Part shown: positions 52,351 through 61,059 of the stretch, piece after piece | Layout: each line of letters starts with the position of its first letter | Numbering within the stretch: the first letter of the stretch is position 1 | NCBI GenBank assembly: GCA_963710315.1 | Contig: CAVPZW010000006.1 | Span: 124,001-188,000, forward strand | Reading direction: 5' to 3' | Source: Palsa-360 sp963710315 | Lineage (GTDB): Bacteria; Acidobacteriota; Terriglobia; Acidiferrales; UBA7541 | Length of the DNA: 64,000 nt | Made by a program: the position numbers and the translations under genes | The notes under the pieces: generated by a model | Database searches by the model: none | Told to the model about the DNA's origin: nothing | Seen by the model: the letters and a program-made list of their open reading frames with translations, nothing else

Positions 52351-52533
52351 GTCCCGTAGGGACGGCACTTCGTAGCCCACCGTGAAACGGTGGGGAAAAA
52401 GAGTGTGACATGCTAAAGCCCCGGAGGGGCGACACAGGTTTAGACTTGTGTCGCCCCTCCGGGGCTTGGATCTCTGCCCCTCACACATTCCCACCGTTTC
52501 ACGGTGGGCTACGATGTGCCGTCCCTCCGGGAC
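52351..52533. repeat. Nested palindromic element of about 183 bases
   Basis: Three nested layers of inverse repeats: an outer pair GTCCCGTAGGGACGGCAC/GTGCCGTCCCTCCGGGAC, a second pair CGTAGCCCACCGTGAAACGG/CCGTTTCACGGTGGGCTACG, and an inner pair AGCCCCGGAGGGGCGACACA/TGTGTCGCCCCTCCGGGGCT around CTAAACC/TTTAGAC. Several arms are hairpins in their own right. It lies between the anti-sigma gene and the PQQ dehydrogenase gene, about 150 bases before the latter. Confidence 0.9.
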
Positions 52534-52685
52534 TTCGCGCAAATCTTGAGGTAGTGAGAAACCGGATCTAGAACTCAAACCAATATTCTTGTTTACAGTC
52601 GAAAATGGGCACAGAATAGGGCGCACATCGCGTCAAGACTGACGACATGCACGACAATGATTGCGCCATATTCAGGAGAAACTCG

Positions 52686-54713
52686 ATGAGACGGCTTTCT
52701 CGATGGATCGCCACGATTGCTCCAATGATTTGCTTGCTCTGCGCGGCCGCGCCCGCAAGCGCGCAAACAGGCGCTAAAAACGGTGAATGGCGAACCTACG
52801 GAGGCGATCTCGCCAGCACGCGCTACTCCGCGCTCGATCAGATCAATGCGGAGAATTTCAACAAGCTGGCCGTCGCCTGGCGTTTCAAAACGGACTCGCT
52901 CGGCCCGCGGCCCGAATTCAAATTCGAATCGACGCCGCTAATGGTGAAGGGCGTGCTCTATTCCACGGGCGGCACGCGCAGAGCCGTGGTAGCGCTGGAT
53001 GCTGCAACCGGCGAACTGCTGTGGATGCACAGCGAGAACGAAGGCGCGCGCGGCGACAACGCTCCGAGGCAGCTTTCAGGCCACGGACTGGCGTATTGGA
53101 CGGACGGCAAGGAAGAGCGAATTTTGTATGTCACGCCGGGTTACCGGCTCATCGCGCTGAACGCCAAGACCGGCGTCCCCGTGCCAAGCTTCGGCGTTGG
53201 CGGCGTGGTCGATTTGAAAAAAGATGACGATCAGAATATCGATCTGATTACCGGTGAAGTGGGGCTGCACTCCACGCCCATCGTAGCCCGCAACGTGGTG
53301 ATCGTGGGAGCCGCGCATCTCACTGGCGGAGTGCCACACAGCAGGAAAAATGTGAAGGGCTATGTGCGCGGATTCGATGTGCGCACAGGAAAACGCCTGT
53401 GGATTTTTCACACCATTCCCCTCCCCAACGAATTTGGAAACGATACCTGGCTCAAGGAGTCCTGGGCCTACACAGGAAATACAGGCGTCTGGGGACAAAT
53501 CTCCGTGGACGAAACTCTCGGACTCGTGTATTTGCCAGTGGAATTGCCCACCGGCGACTATTTTGGTGGGGATCGCCCCGGCAACGGATTGTTTGGAGAA
53601 AGCCTGGTGGCCGTCGATTTGGAAACCGGCAAGCGCAGGTGGCACTATCAACTGGTGCATCACGGCCTGTGGGACATGGACATCCCCTGCGCGCCCATTC
53701 TCGCTGACATCACCATCAACGGCCGCACCGTAAAAGCCGTGGCGCAGCCTACCAAGCAGGCTTACCTGTACGTTTTCAATCGCGAAACTGGCGAGCCCAT
53801 CTGGCCCATCGTGGAGCGCCCGGTACCGCAAGGAGACGTTCCCGGAGAATGGTATTCGCCCACGCAGCCGATTCCCACCAAGCCGCCCGCCTTTGACAAT
53901 CAGGGCGTTCTCGATGAAAGCCTGATCAACTTCACGCCGGCCCTGCACGCGGAGGCAGAGGAACTCGTATCGAAATTTCGGATTGGCCCGCTTTTTACGC
54001 CGCCTTCGGTAAGCAAGGCGGATGGGCCGCTCGCCACCCTCGTTTCCCCGGGCGCGCTTGGCGGAGCAAATTGGCCCGGCGGGTCCTACGATCCCGATAC
54101 GCACATCTTGTACGTGTATTCGCAAAGCGCCGTCTCCGCGCTGGGGCTTGTCCCGTCTCCAGATCCGAAGCTTTCTGACATGGAATATGTTCAGGGAAGC
54201 GCCGGAGTTTATCCCCGCGCCGGAAGGCCCATGGGCGCGCCTCCGGTGCCGGCAGCAAATCCCGAGAGCGGTGATCCTGTCTTACTCGTGCGCGGGCTGC
54301 CATTGCTGAAGCCGCCCTACGGCCGCATCACGGCAATCGATCTGGATAAGGGCGAAATTGTTTGGCAGGTTGCCCATGGGGAAACGCCGGACAACGTTCG
54401 AAATCATCCTGCCCTCGCAGGGTTGAACATCCCGCGCACAGGGAGCTCGGGATTGATCGGCACGCTTGCGACTAAATCCCTAGTGATTGCGGGCGAGGCC
54501 ATTAACGTGACCATGCCGTCCGGCACGCGCGGCGCAATGTTGCGCGCCTATGACAAAGCTACGGGGAAGGACGCCGGCGCAGTCTACATGCCGGCGCCGC
54601 AGAGTGGGTCTCCGATGACTTACATGCTCAACGGGCAGCAGTATATCGTGGTGGCCGTCAGCGGCCCAGGCTATCCCGGCGAGCTGATCGCCTACCGCCT
54701 GCCAGCGAAATAG
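52686..54713 (+). CDS. PQQ-dependent (quinoprotein) dehydrogenase, exported
   Basis: A 675-residue periplasmic quinoprotein. Signal peptide, residues 1-28 (RRLSRWIATIAPMICLLCAAAPASAQ). The eight-bladed propeller has tryptophan-docking repeats such as GTRRAVVALDAATGELLW, GYRLIALNAKTGVPV, GYVRGFDVRTGKRLWIFHT and GRITAIDLDKGEIVWQV. The segment WHYQLVHHGLWDMDIPCAPIL is characteristic of membrane-type glucose dehydrogenase/quinate-related quinoproteins. ATG 52686 has AGGAG nine bases upstream. The N-terminal five-helix membrane domain of Gcd is absent, so it resembles soluble or sorbosone/alcohol-type members; the substrate is uncertain. Confidence 0.9.
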   Translation: MRRLSRWIATIAPMICLLCAAAPASAQTGAKNGEWRTYGGDLASTRYSALDQINAENFNKLAVAWRFKTDSLGPRPEFKFESTPLMVKGVLYSTGGTRRAVVALDAATGELLWMHSENEGARGDNAPRQLSGHGLAYWTDGKEERILYVTPGYRLIALNAKTGVPVPSFGVGGVVDLKKDDDQNIDLITGEVGLHSTPIVARNVVIVGAAHLTGGVPHSRKNVKGYVRGFDVRTGKRLWIFHTIPLPNEFGNDTWLKESWAYTGNTGVWGQISVDETLGLVYLPVELPTGDYFGGDRPGNGLFGESLVAVDLETGKRRWHYQLVHHGLWDMDIPCAPILADITINGRTVKAVAQPTKQAYLYVFNRETGEPIWPIVERPVPQGDVPGEWYSPTQPIPTKPPAFDNQGVLDESLINFTPALHAEAEELVSKFRIGPLFTPPSVSKADGPLATLVSPGALGGANWPGGSYDPDTHILYVYSQSAVSALGLVPSPDPKLSDMEYVQGSAGVYPRAGRPMGAPPVPAANPESGDPVLLVRGLPLLKPPYGRITAIDLDKGEIVWQVAHGETPDNVRNHPALAGLNIPRTGSSGLIGTLATKSLVIAGEAINVTMPSGTRGAMLRAYDKATGKDAGAVYMPAPQSGSPMTYMLNGQQYIVVAVSGPGYPGELIAYRLPAK

Positions 54714-54720
54714 GCCTTAC

Positions 54721-54798
54721 GTAGCGCGGTCCGCCGCGGCGGACTGCGGGGGTTAGTCCTAGCAAGGACCAAATTCCGCAGGCTGAAGCCCGCGCTAC
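54721..54798. repeat. Hybrid palindromic repeat (GGCTTCAGCC plus CCGCCGCGGCGG)
   Basis: The left arm is GTAGCGCGGTCCGCCGCGGCGGACTGCGGG and the right arm is CCGCAGGCTGAAGCCCGCGCTAC. The ends pair, but the left core is of the GCCGCGGC type (as at 29816) and the right core of the GGCTTCAGCC type, so the copy looks mosaic. It lies between two convergent genes. Confidence 0.8.
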
Positions 54799-54823
54799 TA
54801 AAGCACCAGAATTTTAAACTTCC

Positions 54824-55714
54824 TCAACCCCTCAAATATTTATTAAAGAACTCCAGCGTGCGCGTCCACGCCAATTTGGCCGAGGCCTCATCGTATCGCG
54901 GTGTCGTATCGTTGTGAAAACCGTGATTCGCGCCTTCGTAAATGTAGGCTGTATAGGTGATGTGGTTGGCTTTCAGCGCCTCTTCCCATGCGGGCCAGCC
55001 GCCGGTAATGCGCGTGTCCAGCGACGCATAGTGAAGCAGCAGCGGAGCCTTGATCCTGGCGGTTTCTTCGGCCGTGGGCTGGCCGCCGTAGAACGGAACG
55101 GCTGCGGCAAGGTCCGGCAATCGCACGGCCAGTTTATTCACCGTCGTTCCGCCAAAGCAGAAGCCCACCGCGCCCATCTTCCCGGTGCATTCCGGGCGCG
55201 CTTTTAGCCAGGCATAGGAAGCCACAAAGTCTTCGAACATTTTGGGACCGTCAACCTTGGGAAAAAGGGCCACTGCCTTTTCCTCATCGCCGGGATAGCC
55301 GCCCAGCGAAGTCAGCCCATCGGGAGCGAAGGCAACAAAATTTGCGACCGCCAAGCGGCGCGCCACATCCTCGACATAAGGGTTCAATCCGCGATTTTCA
55401 TGAATGACCAAAACGCCGGGCAACTTCCCCGCGGGTTTTGCGGGACGCGCAAAATAGCCCCTGATGCTGCCATTGCCCTGCGGCGACGACACTGTTTCAT
55501 AGCTAACTTTGATTCGAGCATCGTCCTTTGGAACTTGCTGGGCAAAAGCATAATTGGGCCGGAGGCTCTCCCAAATTGCCGTGGCCGTTACTCCGCCTAC
55601 CGCGAACTTATTTGCGCGGTCCAGAAACGCACGGCGGTCGATGTCGCCGTGAACGTACTTGTCAAAGTGGTCCAGCAACTCCTGCGGATAATCCGACGCT
55701 TTTCTTCGTTCCAT
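54824..55714 (-). CDS. Tat-exported dienelactone hydrolase family protein
   Basis: A 296-residue alpha/beta-hydrolase of the dienelactone hydrolase family. The Tat-like N-terminus DIDRRAFLDRANKFAVGG is at about residues 24-41. The catalytic triad is seen as Cys in GFCFGGTTV, Asp in YASLDTRI and His in GANHGFHND, and KLPGVLVIHENRGL is the oxyanion strand. ATG at 55714 has GGAG seven bases upstream; a longer open frame upstream is rejected. The substrate is unknown; related exported enzymes act on cyclic esters. It stands divergent from pfkA. Confidence 0.88.
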   Translation of the reverse strand: MERRKASDYPQELLDHFDKYVHGDIDRRAFLDRANKFAVGGVTATAIWESLRPNYAFAQQVPKDDARIKVSYETVSSPQGNGSIRGYFARPAKPAGKLPGVLVIHENRGLNPYVEDVARRLAVANFVAFAPDGLTSLGGYPGDEEKAVALFPKVDGPKMFEDFVASYAWLKARPECTGKMGAVGFCFGGTTVNKLAVRLPDLAAAVPFYGGQPTAEETARIKAPLLLHYASLDTRITGGWPAWEEALKANHITYTAYIYEGANHGFHNDTTPRYDEASAKLAWTRTLEFFNKYLRG

Positions 55715-55909
55715 TTGAACTCCTCCCTCGCGTTTAGCCCCGGTTGCCAGGGCCACAAGACTTGATGCGGAGAATATCACCATATCGATTCGAGAAAAAG
55801 CGTTCGCACTCGAAGCAAGTACATGCGACCCAGACGGGCCCAGTTTACAGATGGTGTAGAATGATTCCTTGCGCTTCAGGCCCTGTAGCCTGCCGCCCAC
55901 AGAGGACCT

Positions 55910-56995
55910 ATGGCTCAAACCATTCAAACAATCGGCATTGCAAACGGTGGAGGAGACTGCCCTGGATTGAATGCCGTCATTCGCGGCGCGGTTCGCTCCG
56001 CGATTTTGGGGCACGGTTGGAAGGTAATCGGCATAACCGACGGTTTTGACGGGCTGATTTGGCCCGAACGCTGCATGCCGCTCACCATGGAATCGATCGC
56101 GGGATTTTGCCGCGCGGCGGCACAATTCTCGGAACGACCAATCGCGGAAACCCGTTTCACTACGCGGCCGAAGAGGGTGGAAAAAAGATCGAACACGACT
56201 ATTCGCTTCGCTGCCTCGAAGAACGCGCGGGAAATGGGCCTCGACGCCATCATCGCCATCGGCGGCGACGGCACGCTGACCATCGCTCGCGATCTGGGGC
56301 GTCTGGGCATTCCCATCGTGGGCGTGCCCAAGACCATCGACAACGATTTGTCCGCCACGGAAGTGACCTTCGGTTTTGACACCGCGCTGCACGTGGCCAC
56401 CGACGCCATTGACCGCCTGCACACAACGGCGGAATCGCACGGCCGCGTGATGGTCATCGAAGTCATGGGCCGCGACGCAGGATGGATCGCGCTGCACTCC
56501 GGAATCGCGGGCGGCGCGGACGTGATCCTCATCCCGGAGATTCCCTTCACCATTGAAACAGTATGCGAGAGGCTGCGCGAGCGCGCCGCCAAGGGCAAAA
56601 AATTCTCAATGGTGGTTGTGGCCGAGGGCGTAAAACTGCCGCCAACGGATTCCCACGGGAACCCTTATCCCGCACCGCGCCCCGGGCAAGTTGGTTTCGT
56701 GATCGGAGATACCATCCACACGATTCTGAAGAAGGACGTGCGCGTCACCGTGCTGGGCCACATTCAGCGCGGCGGCTCGCCCAGCCCGTTCGACCGCATT
56801 CTGGCCACGCGATTTGGCGTGGAAGCGGTGGAGCTGGTCGCGCGCGGCGAATTCGACCGAATGGTTTGCCTGCGAGCCGGCGAAATCGAATCGGTCACGC
56901 TGGATGAGGCGGTCGGCGAAAATCGCCTGGTGGATCCAAAAGGAAGCATGGTTCGCACAGCGCGAGCGGTTGGGATCACTTTCGGAGATCAATAG
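55910..56995 (+). CDS. pfkA: 6-phosphofructokinase, with a hidden out-of-frame segment
   Basis: A 361-residue ATP-type PFK. GGGDCPGLNAVIRG, IGGDGTLTIARDLG (Gly after GGD, as in ATP-dependent enzymes), PKTIDNDLSATEVTFGF (Lys type, group III), EVMGRDAGWIALHSGIAGGAD and GHIQRGGSPSPFDR are intact. The frame stays open, yet residues 65-107 (about 56105-56226) are nonsense. The next frame there gives GGTILGTTNRGNPFHY and HDYSLRCLEE, exactly the missing PFK segment with the nucleotide-contacting Arg. A lost base near 56105 and an extra base near 56225 account for it. Any product predicted from the open frame would be wrong in this region. The SH3 protein gene follows with no gap. Confidence 0.9.
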   Translation: MAQTIQTIGIANGGGDCPGLNAVIRGAVRSAILGHGWKVIGITDGFDGLIWPERCMPLTMESIAGFCRAAAQFSERPIAETRFTTRPKRVEKRSNTTIRFAASKNAREMGLDAIIAIGGDGTLTIARDLGRLGIPIVGVPKTIDNDLSATEVTFGFDTALHVATDAIDRLHTTAESHGRVMVIEVMGRDAGWIALHSGIAGGADVILIPEIPFTIETVCERLRERAAKGKKFSMVVVAEGVKLPPTDSHGNPYPAPRPGQVGFVIGDTIHTILKKDVRVTVLGHIQRGGSPSPFDRILATRFGVEAVELVARGEFDRMVCLRAGEIESVTLDEAVGENRLVDPKGSMVRTARAVGITFGDQ

Positions 56996-58129
56996 ATGAT
57001 TTGGCGGATTGTGCGCAGCCGGGGATTTATTCCCATCGTCCTCATCCTGGCTGCATTGCTTTACTGGAAGCTTCATCAGGGACCCCAACAAGTTATCTCC
57101 GTTGGATATGTTGGCGATCGCGGCGTAATCCTTTGGAATACGCTGGCGCAAGTTCGCGAATCGGTTGGCGAAGTGCATTATGGCGACCGGGTGGAAGTCC
57201 TGCGCGTGGAGGGGACCGCGGTGCAAGTGCGCACGGCTTCGGGCATTGTCGGATGGATGCGCGATTCACGCCAATTAATGGATACCGACTTGTGGGGGAA
57301 AATTGCCGCGCTATTGGAGCGCGCGCGCACGTTGCCAATCCAGGCGCGCGGCCGGACAAAAACAGTCAGCAACGTGCGTGTTGCACCCGGACGCGATGGC
57401 AAGCGCATTTTTCAGTTCGGGCGCGATACCAAAGTATTGATTCTGGAACGCGCCGTTGCGGATGCACCGCAGGGACCGGAGGAGAATTCGCCGGCGGAGA
57501 AATCCGATTCCTCCGAGGGACAAGGACCCAAGCAGGAAGACTGGCTGCTGGTCATGCGTGCGCTGAATTCCACGCCAAGTGGCGGCGGCCTTCCGTCTGC
57601 GGGCAATGCCCCGGCGGAAGCGAACCGGGCCACCAGCGATGCCGTGAGCGGCGGACCTGACGTGACACAGTTGAGCCCAGCCGTGGTGGACGCGTCGGGG
57701 CCTGTCGCCGGCTGGGTGCTGGCGCGATTTATCGAACTCGATTTGCCGGACCCCGTGAAGGACTACGCAAGCTCCGCCGACCTGCACGTCGTGGCATGGT
57801 TTGAATTGAATCGCGTGCCGGATGGCTCCGGCGGCGAAGCCCCTCAATACCTGGTTGCAGGATCGCACGGGGCCGAGGGCGGACCTTGCGACTTCACCAT
57901 GCTGCGCGTCTACACGTGGGGCACGGCGCGAAAACGCTACGAGACGGCCTACGTGGAAAGCGATCTGTGCGGAAAACTGCCCATACACATTTCCAGCAGC
58001 GCAAAGGGCCCGCAATTTCAATTTCCCGATGTGGACGAAGGCGGTGCGCTGAGAACATACGTCATGTCCCAGACAAGCGTTCGCCGCGTGAAAGATGCCG
58101 CCACACAGCCGGCGCACGCTCACGATTGA
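56996..58129 (+). CDS. Membrane-anchored bacterial SH3-domain protein
   Basis: A 377-residue protein with one N-terminal membrane segment (residues 9-25, GFIPIVLILAALLYWKL). Two SH3-like regions follow: residues about 38-90 (LWNTLAQVRESVGEVHYGDRVEVLRVEGTAVQVRTASGIVGWMRDS) and about 120-150, with a last strand GPVAGWVLARFIELDLPD near 240. A Ser/Pro/Gly-rich insertion (about 160-215) is in the middle. The C-terminal third has a beta-rich domain (HVVAWFELNRVPDG...QYLVAGSHG). The role is unknown; such SH3 domains often bind peptidoglycan or peptides. The ATG directly follows the pfkA stop, so they share an mRNA. Confidence 0.75.
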   Translation: MIWRIVRSRGFIPIVLILAALLYWKLHQGPQQVISVGYVGDRGVILWNTLAQVRESVGEVHYGDRVEVLRVEGTAVQVRTASGIVGWMRDSRQLMDTDLWGKIAALLERARTLPIQARGRTKTVSNVRVAPGRDGKRIFQFGRDTKVLILERAVADAPQGPEENSPAEKSDSSEGQGPKQEDWLLVMRALNSTPSGGGLPSAGNAPAEANRATSDAVSGGPDVTQLSPAVVDASGPVAGWVLARFIELDLPDPVKDYASSADLHVVAWFELNRVPDGSGGEAPQYLVAGSHGAEGGPCDFTMLRVYTWGTARKRYETAYVESDLCGKLPIHISSSAKGPQFQFPDVDEGGALRTYVMSQTSVRRVKDAATQPAHAHD

Positions 58130-58150
58130 TCGAAGAGTTTTGCAGCCCCT

Positions 58151-58174
58151 GTAGCGCGGGCTTCAGCCTGCGCC
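58151..58174. repeat. Short GGCTTCAGCC palindrome (copy 7)
   Basis: GTAGCGCGGGCTTCAGCCTGCGCCAC, a single imperfect hairpin like that at 47083, after the SH3 gene. Confidence 0.7.
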
Positions 58175-58291
58175 ACACACAGCTCACCAGAAATAGCCGC
58201 TATCGATTGTGAACACTCTCCGAGCGAGCGCCAATGCGCTTGGCAAAGCGCGTGGTAGACTCCTACTTGAAAGTTTTCATTCGATTTTTGA

Positions 58292-59275
58292 ATGCACATT
58301 CGCCGAATGCCAAAAATAAAATCCGAGCCATTGCGATGGAACTTTCCGCAAGCCGCGTTAGTCGCTATATTCTTCCTCATTTCGTGCGGCAATCGCGCCA
58401 CTCCCGCGCCGAAACCGCAGCCTCCGCCGCCCTTTGAATTTCTGGGTTCGTGGGGAGACAAGGGCAATGCGCCAGGCAAGCTCGACTCGCCCGTTTCAAT
58501 CGCGGCCGATTCGCTCGGCAACGTTTTCTTTGCCGATTCGGGCTCCGGCTTCGTCCATAAATTTGAATCCAAAGGCACTCCCCTGCTTTCGTTCGAGGAG
58601 CCGCGCGTGCGCCACGCGACCGGGATCGCGGTCGATTCCGGCGGCGCCATTTATCTGGCCTCCGCGCAACAAGGCAGCATCTTCGTCTTTCTCCCCGATG
58701 GAAATCTTTTGCAATCCTGGCACAGTCCCGCGGAGCGCCACTTTTCCGGCGTCCTCGGATTCACCGTTGACGATGAGGGCAATCTTTACGTTCCCGATCC
58801 GGCCGGAGCGCGCGTGACCAAGATTGACAGACGGGGCCGCCAGGTAAAATTCTGGGCCCCCGGAAAACCTTCCGCAGCGGACCCGCGGCCTTACTCGGTT
58901 GCCACCGCAGCGGACGGCTCGGTATTTGTGGCCTATGCAAAGCCGGCCTCCATCACGAAATATACTTCCGACGGCACGAAGATAGCTTCGTGGAGCACCA
59001 TCGAAAACCCATCGCATGATTCCCCGCCAATGGCTGGATTCGCAGTTGGCGGGCAATTCGCATTTACGATGGCTGCCTCTTCCTCGCAAATTCGCGTGTG
59101 GACTCTCGACGGGCAACACAAGCTGGATTCCGATCTCGCCCCTTACATCGGCGCGACCGCAATTGCCGCGCCTCAAATCGTGGTGACTCCTCACTCGGAA
59201 CTGCTAGTGTTCGATCCCGCTGCGCCGAAAGTGTTTCGCTTCCGCCTGCATCTCGAAATAAAGGAGCCGCAATGA
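58292..59275 (+). CDS. NHL-repeat beta-propeller lipoprotein
   Basis: A 327-residue exported protein. The lipobox ISCG is in residues about 29-32 (VAIFFLISCGNRATPAPK), so the protein is lipidated. A Pro-rich linker precedes NHL-like units: SPVSIAADSLGNVFFADSG, ATGIAVDSGGAIYLAS, LGFTVDDEGNLYVPDP and SVATAADGSVFVAYAK. No catalytic motif is seen. Start codons at 58292 and 58307 are both possible. Its stop overlaps the next ATG (ATGA). Confidence 0.8.
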   Translation: MHIRRMPKIKSEPLRWNFPQAALVAIFFLISCGNRATPAPKPQPPPPFEFLGSWGDKGNAPGKLDSPVSIAADSLGNVFFADSGSGFVHKFESKGTPLLSFEEPRVRHATGIAVDSGGAIYLASAQQGSIFVFLPDGNLLQSWHSPAERHFSGVLGFTVDDEGNLYVPDPAGARVTKIDRRGRQVKFWAPGKPSAADPRPYSVATAADGSVFVAYAKPASITKYTSDGTKIASWSTIENPSHDSPPMAGFAVGGQFAFTMAASSSQIRVWTLDGQHKLDSDLAPYIGATAIAAPQIVVTPHSELLVFDPAAPKVFRFRLHLEIKEPQ

Positions 59276-60249
59276 CCTTGCTTCTTACCGAAGCCGACGT
59301 TCGCTCCCTGCTCACAATGCCCATTGCGCTGGAAATTGTGGAGGAGTCCCTGCGCCAACAGGGCCGCGGCGAGCTGATCCTGCACCCGCGCCGCAGAATC
59401 AAAATGCCGGACAACGCTCTGCTGCACTACATGGCGGCGGGCGACACGGTGCGAGGATTCATTGGCATGAAGCTTTACACGGTGGTGCGGGGCGTGGCGC
59501 GTTTCGTGGTGCCGCTTTTCAATTCCAGCACGGGCGAGATGGCCGCGCTGATTGAAGCGGACGCGCTGGGCCAAATCCGCACCGGCGCGGCCAGCGGCGT
59601 GGCCACCAAGTATCTCGCTAATAAAAATGCGCAGACAGCCTGCATCATCGGCACCGGATACCAGGCACGGACGCAACTGCAGGCCGTCGCCGCAGTGCGT
59701 CCTCTGCAGCGAGTGCGCGCCTTCGGGCGCGATCCCGAGCGCCGCGCCACATTTTGCCGCGAAATGAGCGAGCGCATCGGAGTCGCCGTGGAACCAGCAA
59801 GTTCCGGCGAGGAAGCCGTGAAGGGCGCGGAGATCGTCGTCACCGCGACGTCCGCGACAAAAGTCGTGTTGGAAGGCGCGTGGCTCACTCCGGGCATGCA
59901 CATCAACGCCATGGGTGCGAATTGGCCGCAGAAGCGCGAACTGGATGCCGCGGCGGTCGGCCGCGCCAACAAAGTGGTTGTGGACTCCATCGAGCAAGCC
60001 AAGATGGAAGCGGGCGACCTCATTCAGGCGTTTGGCGAAGACCTGCCGCGATGGAACGCGGTGCAGGAGCTGTCGGAAATCGTGATAGGAAAAAAGCCCG
60101 GCAGAAGCGGCACCGATCAAATTACATTGTTCAAATCGAATGGCATCGCAACTTGGGATTTGGCGGCTGCTGTGCGCGTGTACGAAATGGCCGTTGCGCG
60201 CGGCATGGGCAAACCCATTCCGCTCTGGGAAGCAACTGGCAACGCCTAG
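59272..60249 (+). CDS. Ornithine cyclodeaminase/mu-crystallin family protein
   Basis: A 325-residue NAD(P)-dependent enzyme of the OCD/mu-crystallin family, which includes ornithine cyclodeaminase, alanine dehydrogenase and ketimine reductase. Motifs: FNSSTGEMAALIEADALGQIRTGAASGVATKYLA, the Rossmann loop IIGTGYQARTQLQAV, and the VVTATSATKVVLEGAWLTPGMHINAMGAN segment. Substrate not fixed by the sequence. ATG at 59272 is the first in the conserved region and overlaps the stop of the NHL gene; a longer frame from 59098 lies inside that gene and is rejected. Confidence 0.92.
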   Translation: MTLLLTEADVRSLLTMPIALEIVEESLRQQGRGELILHPRRRIKMPDNALLHYMAAGDTVRGFIGMKLYTVVRGVARFVVPLFNSSTGEMAALIEADALGQIRTGAASGVATKYLANKNAQTACIIGTGYQARTQLQAVAAVRPLQRVRAFGRDPERRATFCREMSERIGVAVEPASSGEEAVKGAEIVVTATSATKVVLEGAWLTPGMHINAMGANWPQKRELDAAAVGRANKVVVDSIEQAKMEAGDLIQAFGEDLPRWNAVQELSEIVIGKKPGRSGTDQITLFKSNGIATWDLAAAVRVYEMAVARGMGKPIPLWEATGNA

Positions 60250-60268
60250 CGTGTCGTGGCGGGCTTTA

Positions 60269-60340
60269 GTAGCGCGGGCTTCAGCCTGCGGGTTTGAGTG
60301 CTTGCTAGGACTAAACCCCGCAGGCTGAAGCCCGCGCTAC
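60269..60340. repeat. GGCTTCAGCC-type palindromic repeat (copy 8)
   Basis: GTAGCGCGGGCTTCAGCCTGCGGGTTTGAG and CTAAACCCCGCAGGCTGAAGCCCGCGCTAC are near-perfect inverse copies with a GCTTGCTAGG centre. It separates the OCD gene from the DoxX gene. Confidence 0.9.
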
Positions 60341-60423
60341 GTGAGCGCAATAACCCTCGTGGCAGGGATTGATTTTTGGTTCATACCAGAAATTCCAAAT
60401 AAATTTGCGCGAAGCAGGAGACG

Positions 60424-60864
60424 ATGGGAATGAAATTTCTGGACAACTTGGAACCGCTTGGCCTCCTTATCCTGCGCGCGGCTCTAGGCGCGAGCTTCCT
60501 ATTCCATGGATATCCGAAATTGATCGATCCCGAGCATGCTCTCAAGTCCTTTGCGGGATACGGCTTTCCAGGCTACTTCGCATACGTTTTCGGAATTCTG
60601 GAAGTATTTGGCGGAGGATTGCTGATCATTGGACTATTCACGCGGGGCGTGGCCCTGCTGCTGGCCATCGAGGCAGGGCTGGTGCTCAGCCGGACCGTTG
60701 TTCCTTCGCAGGGAATCCAGGCATTCGGGCGATACGAAATGCCATTACTGCTTGGCGCGATGGCACTGGCGCTGGCGACCACGGGAGCGGGCGCAATCTC
60801 CATCGATGCTTTCACGTTTGAGTCGCGCCGCAAATCCACAAAAAAATCCAAATCAAAAAGCTAA
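60424..60864 (+). CDS. DoxX-family membrane protein
   Basis: A 146-residue four-helix membrane protein of the DoxX family. The typical ILRAALGASFLFHGYPKL first segment and the ILEVFGGGLLIIGLFTR motif are clear, with a polar Lys/Ser-rich tail. Members are associated with quinone or sulfur oxidation or redox homeostasis but the exact job is unknown. CAGGAG lies just before ATG 60424; a second ATG six bases later is equally possible. Single gene, convergent with the RDD gene. Confidence 0.85.
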   Translation: MGMKFLDNLEPLGLLILRAALGASFLFHGYPKLIDPEHALKSFAGYGFPGYFAYVFGILEVFGGGLLIIGLFTRGVALLLAIEAGLVLSRTVVPSQGIQAFGRYEMPLLLGAMALALATTGAGAISIDAFTFESRRKSTKKSKSKS

Positions 60865-60929
60865 TCAAATCGCGCTGCAACCGTCGCTGAATTTCTTCTA
60901 GCAAGCTTCGGTGCGACCACACCTGGCAT

Positions 60930-61019
60930 TTTGTCATTCCGAGCGGAGCGAGGAATCTCTCCTTCTTTTGCTGAGCTTAAACCGAAGAGAGATTCCTCGC
61001 TCCGCTCGGAATGACAAAA
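60930..61019. repeat. GAGCGGAGCGAGGAATC-type palindromic repeat (copy 5)
   Basis: TTTGTCATTCCGAGCGGAGC(GAGGAATCTCTCC) and GAGAGATTCCTCGC(TCCGCTCGGAATGACAAA) are inverse copies. It lies between the convergent DoxX and RDD genes. Confidence 0.88.
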
Positions 61020-61059
61020 TGGGCTGAATGACAAAATAGGCTGCTTGTTCAGCAAACCG

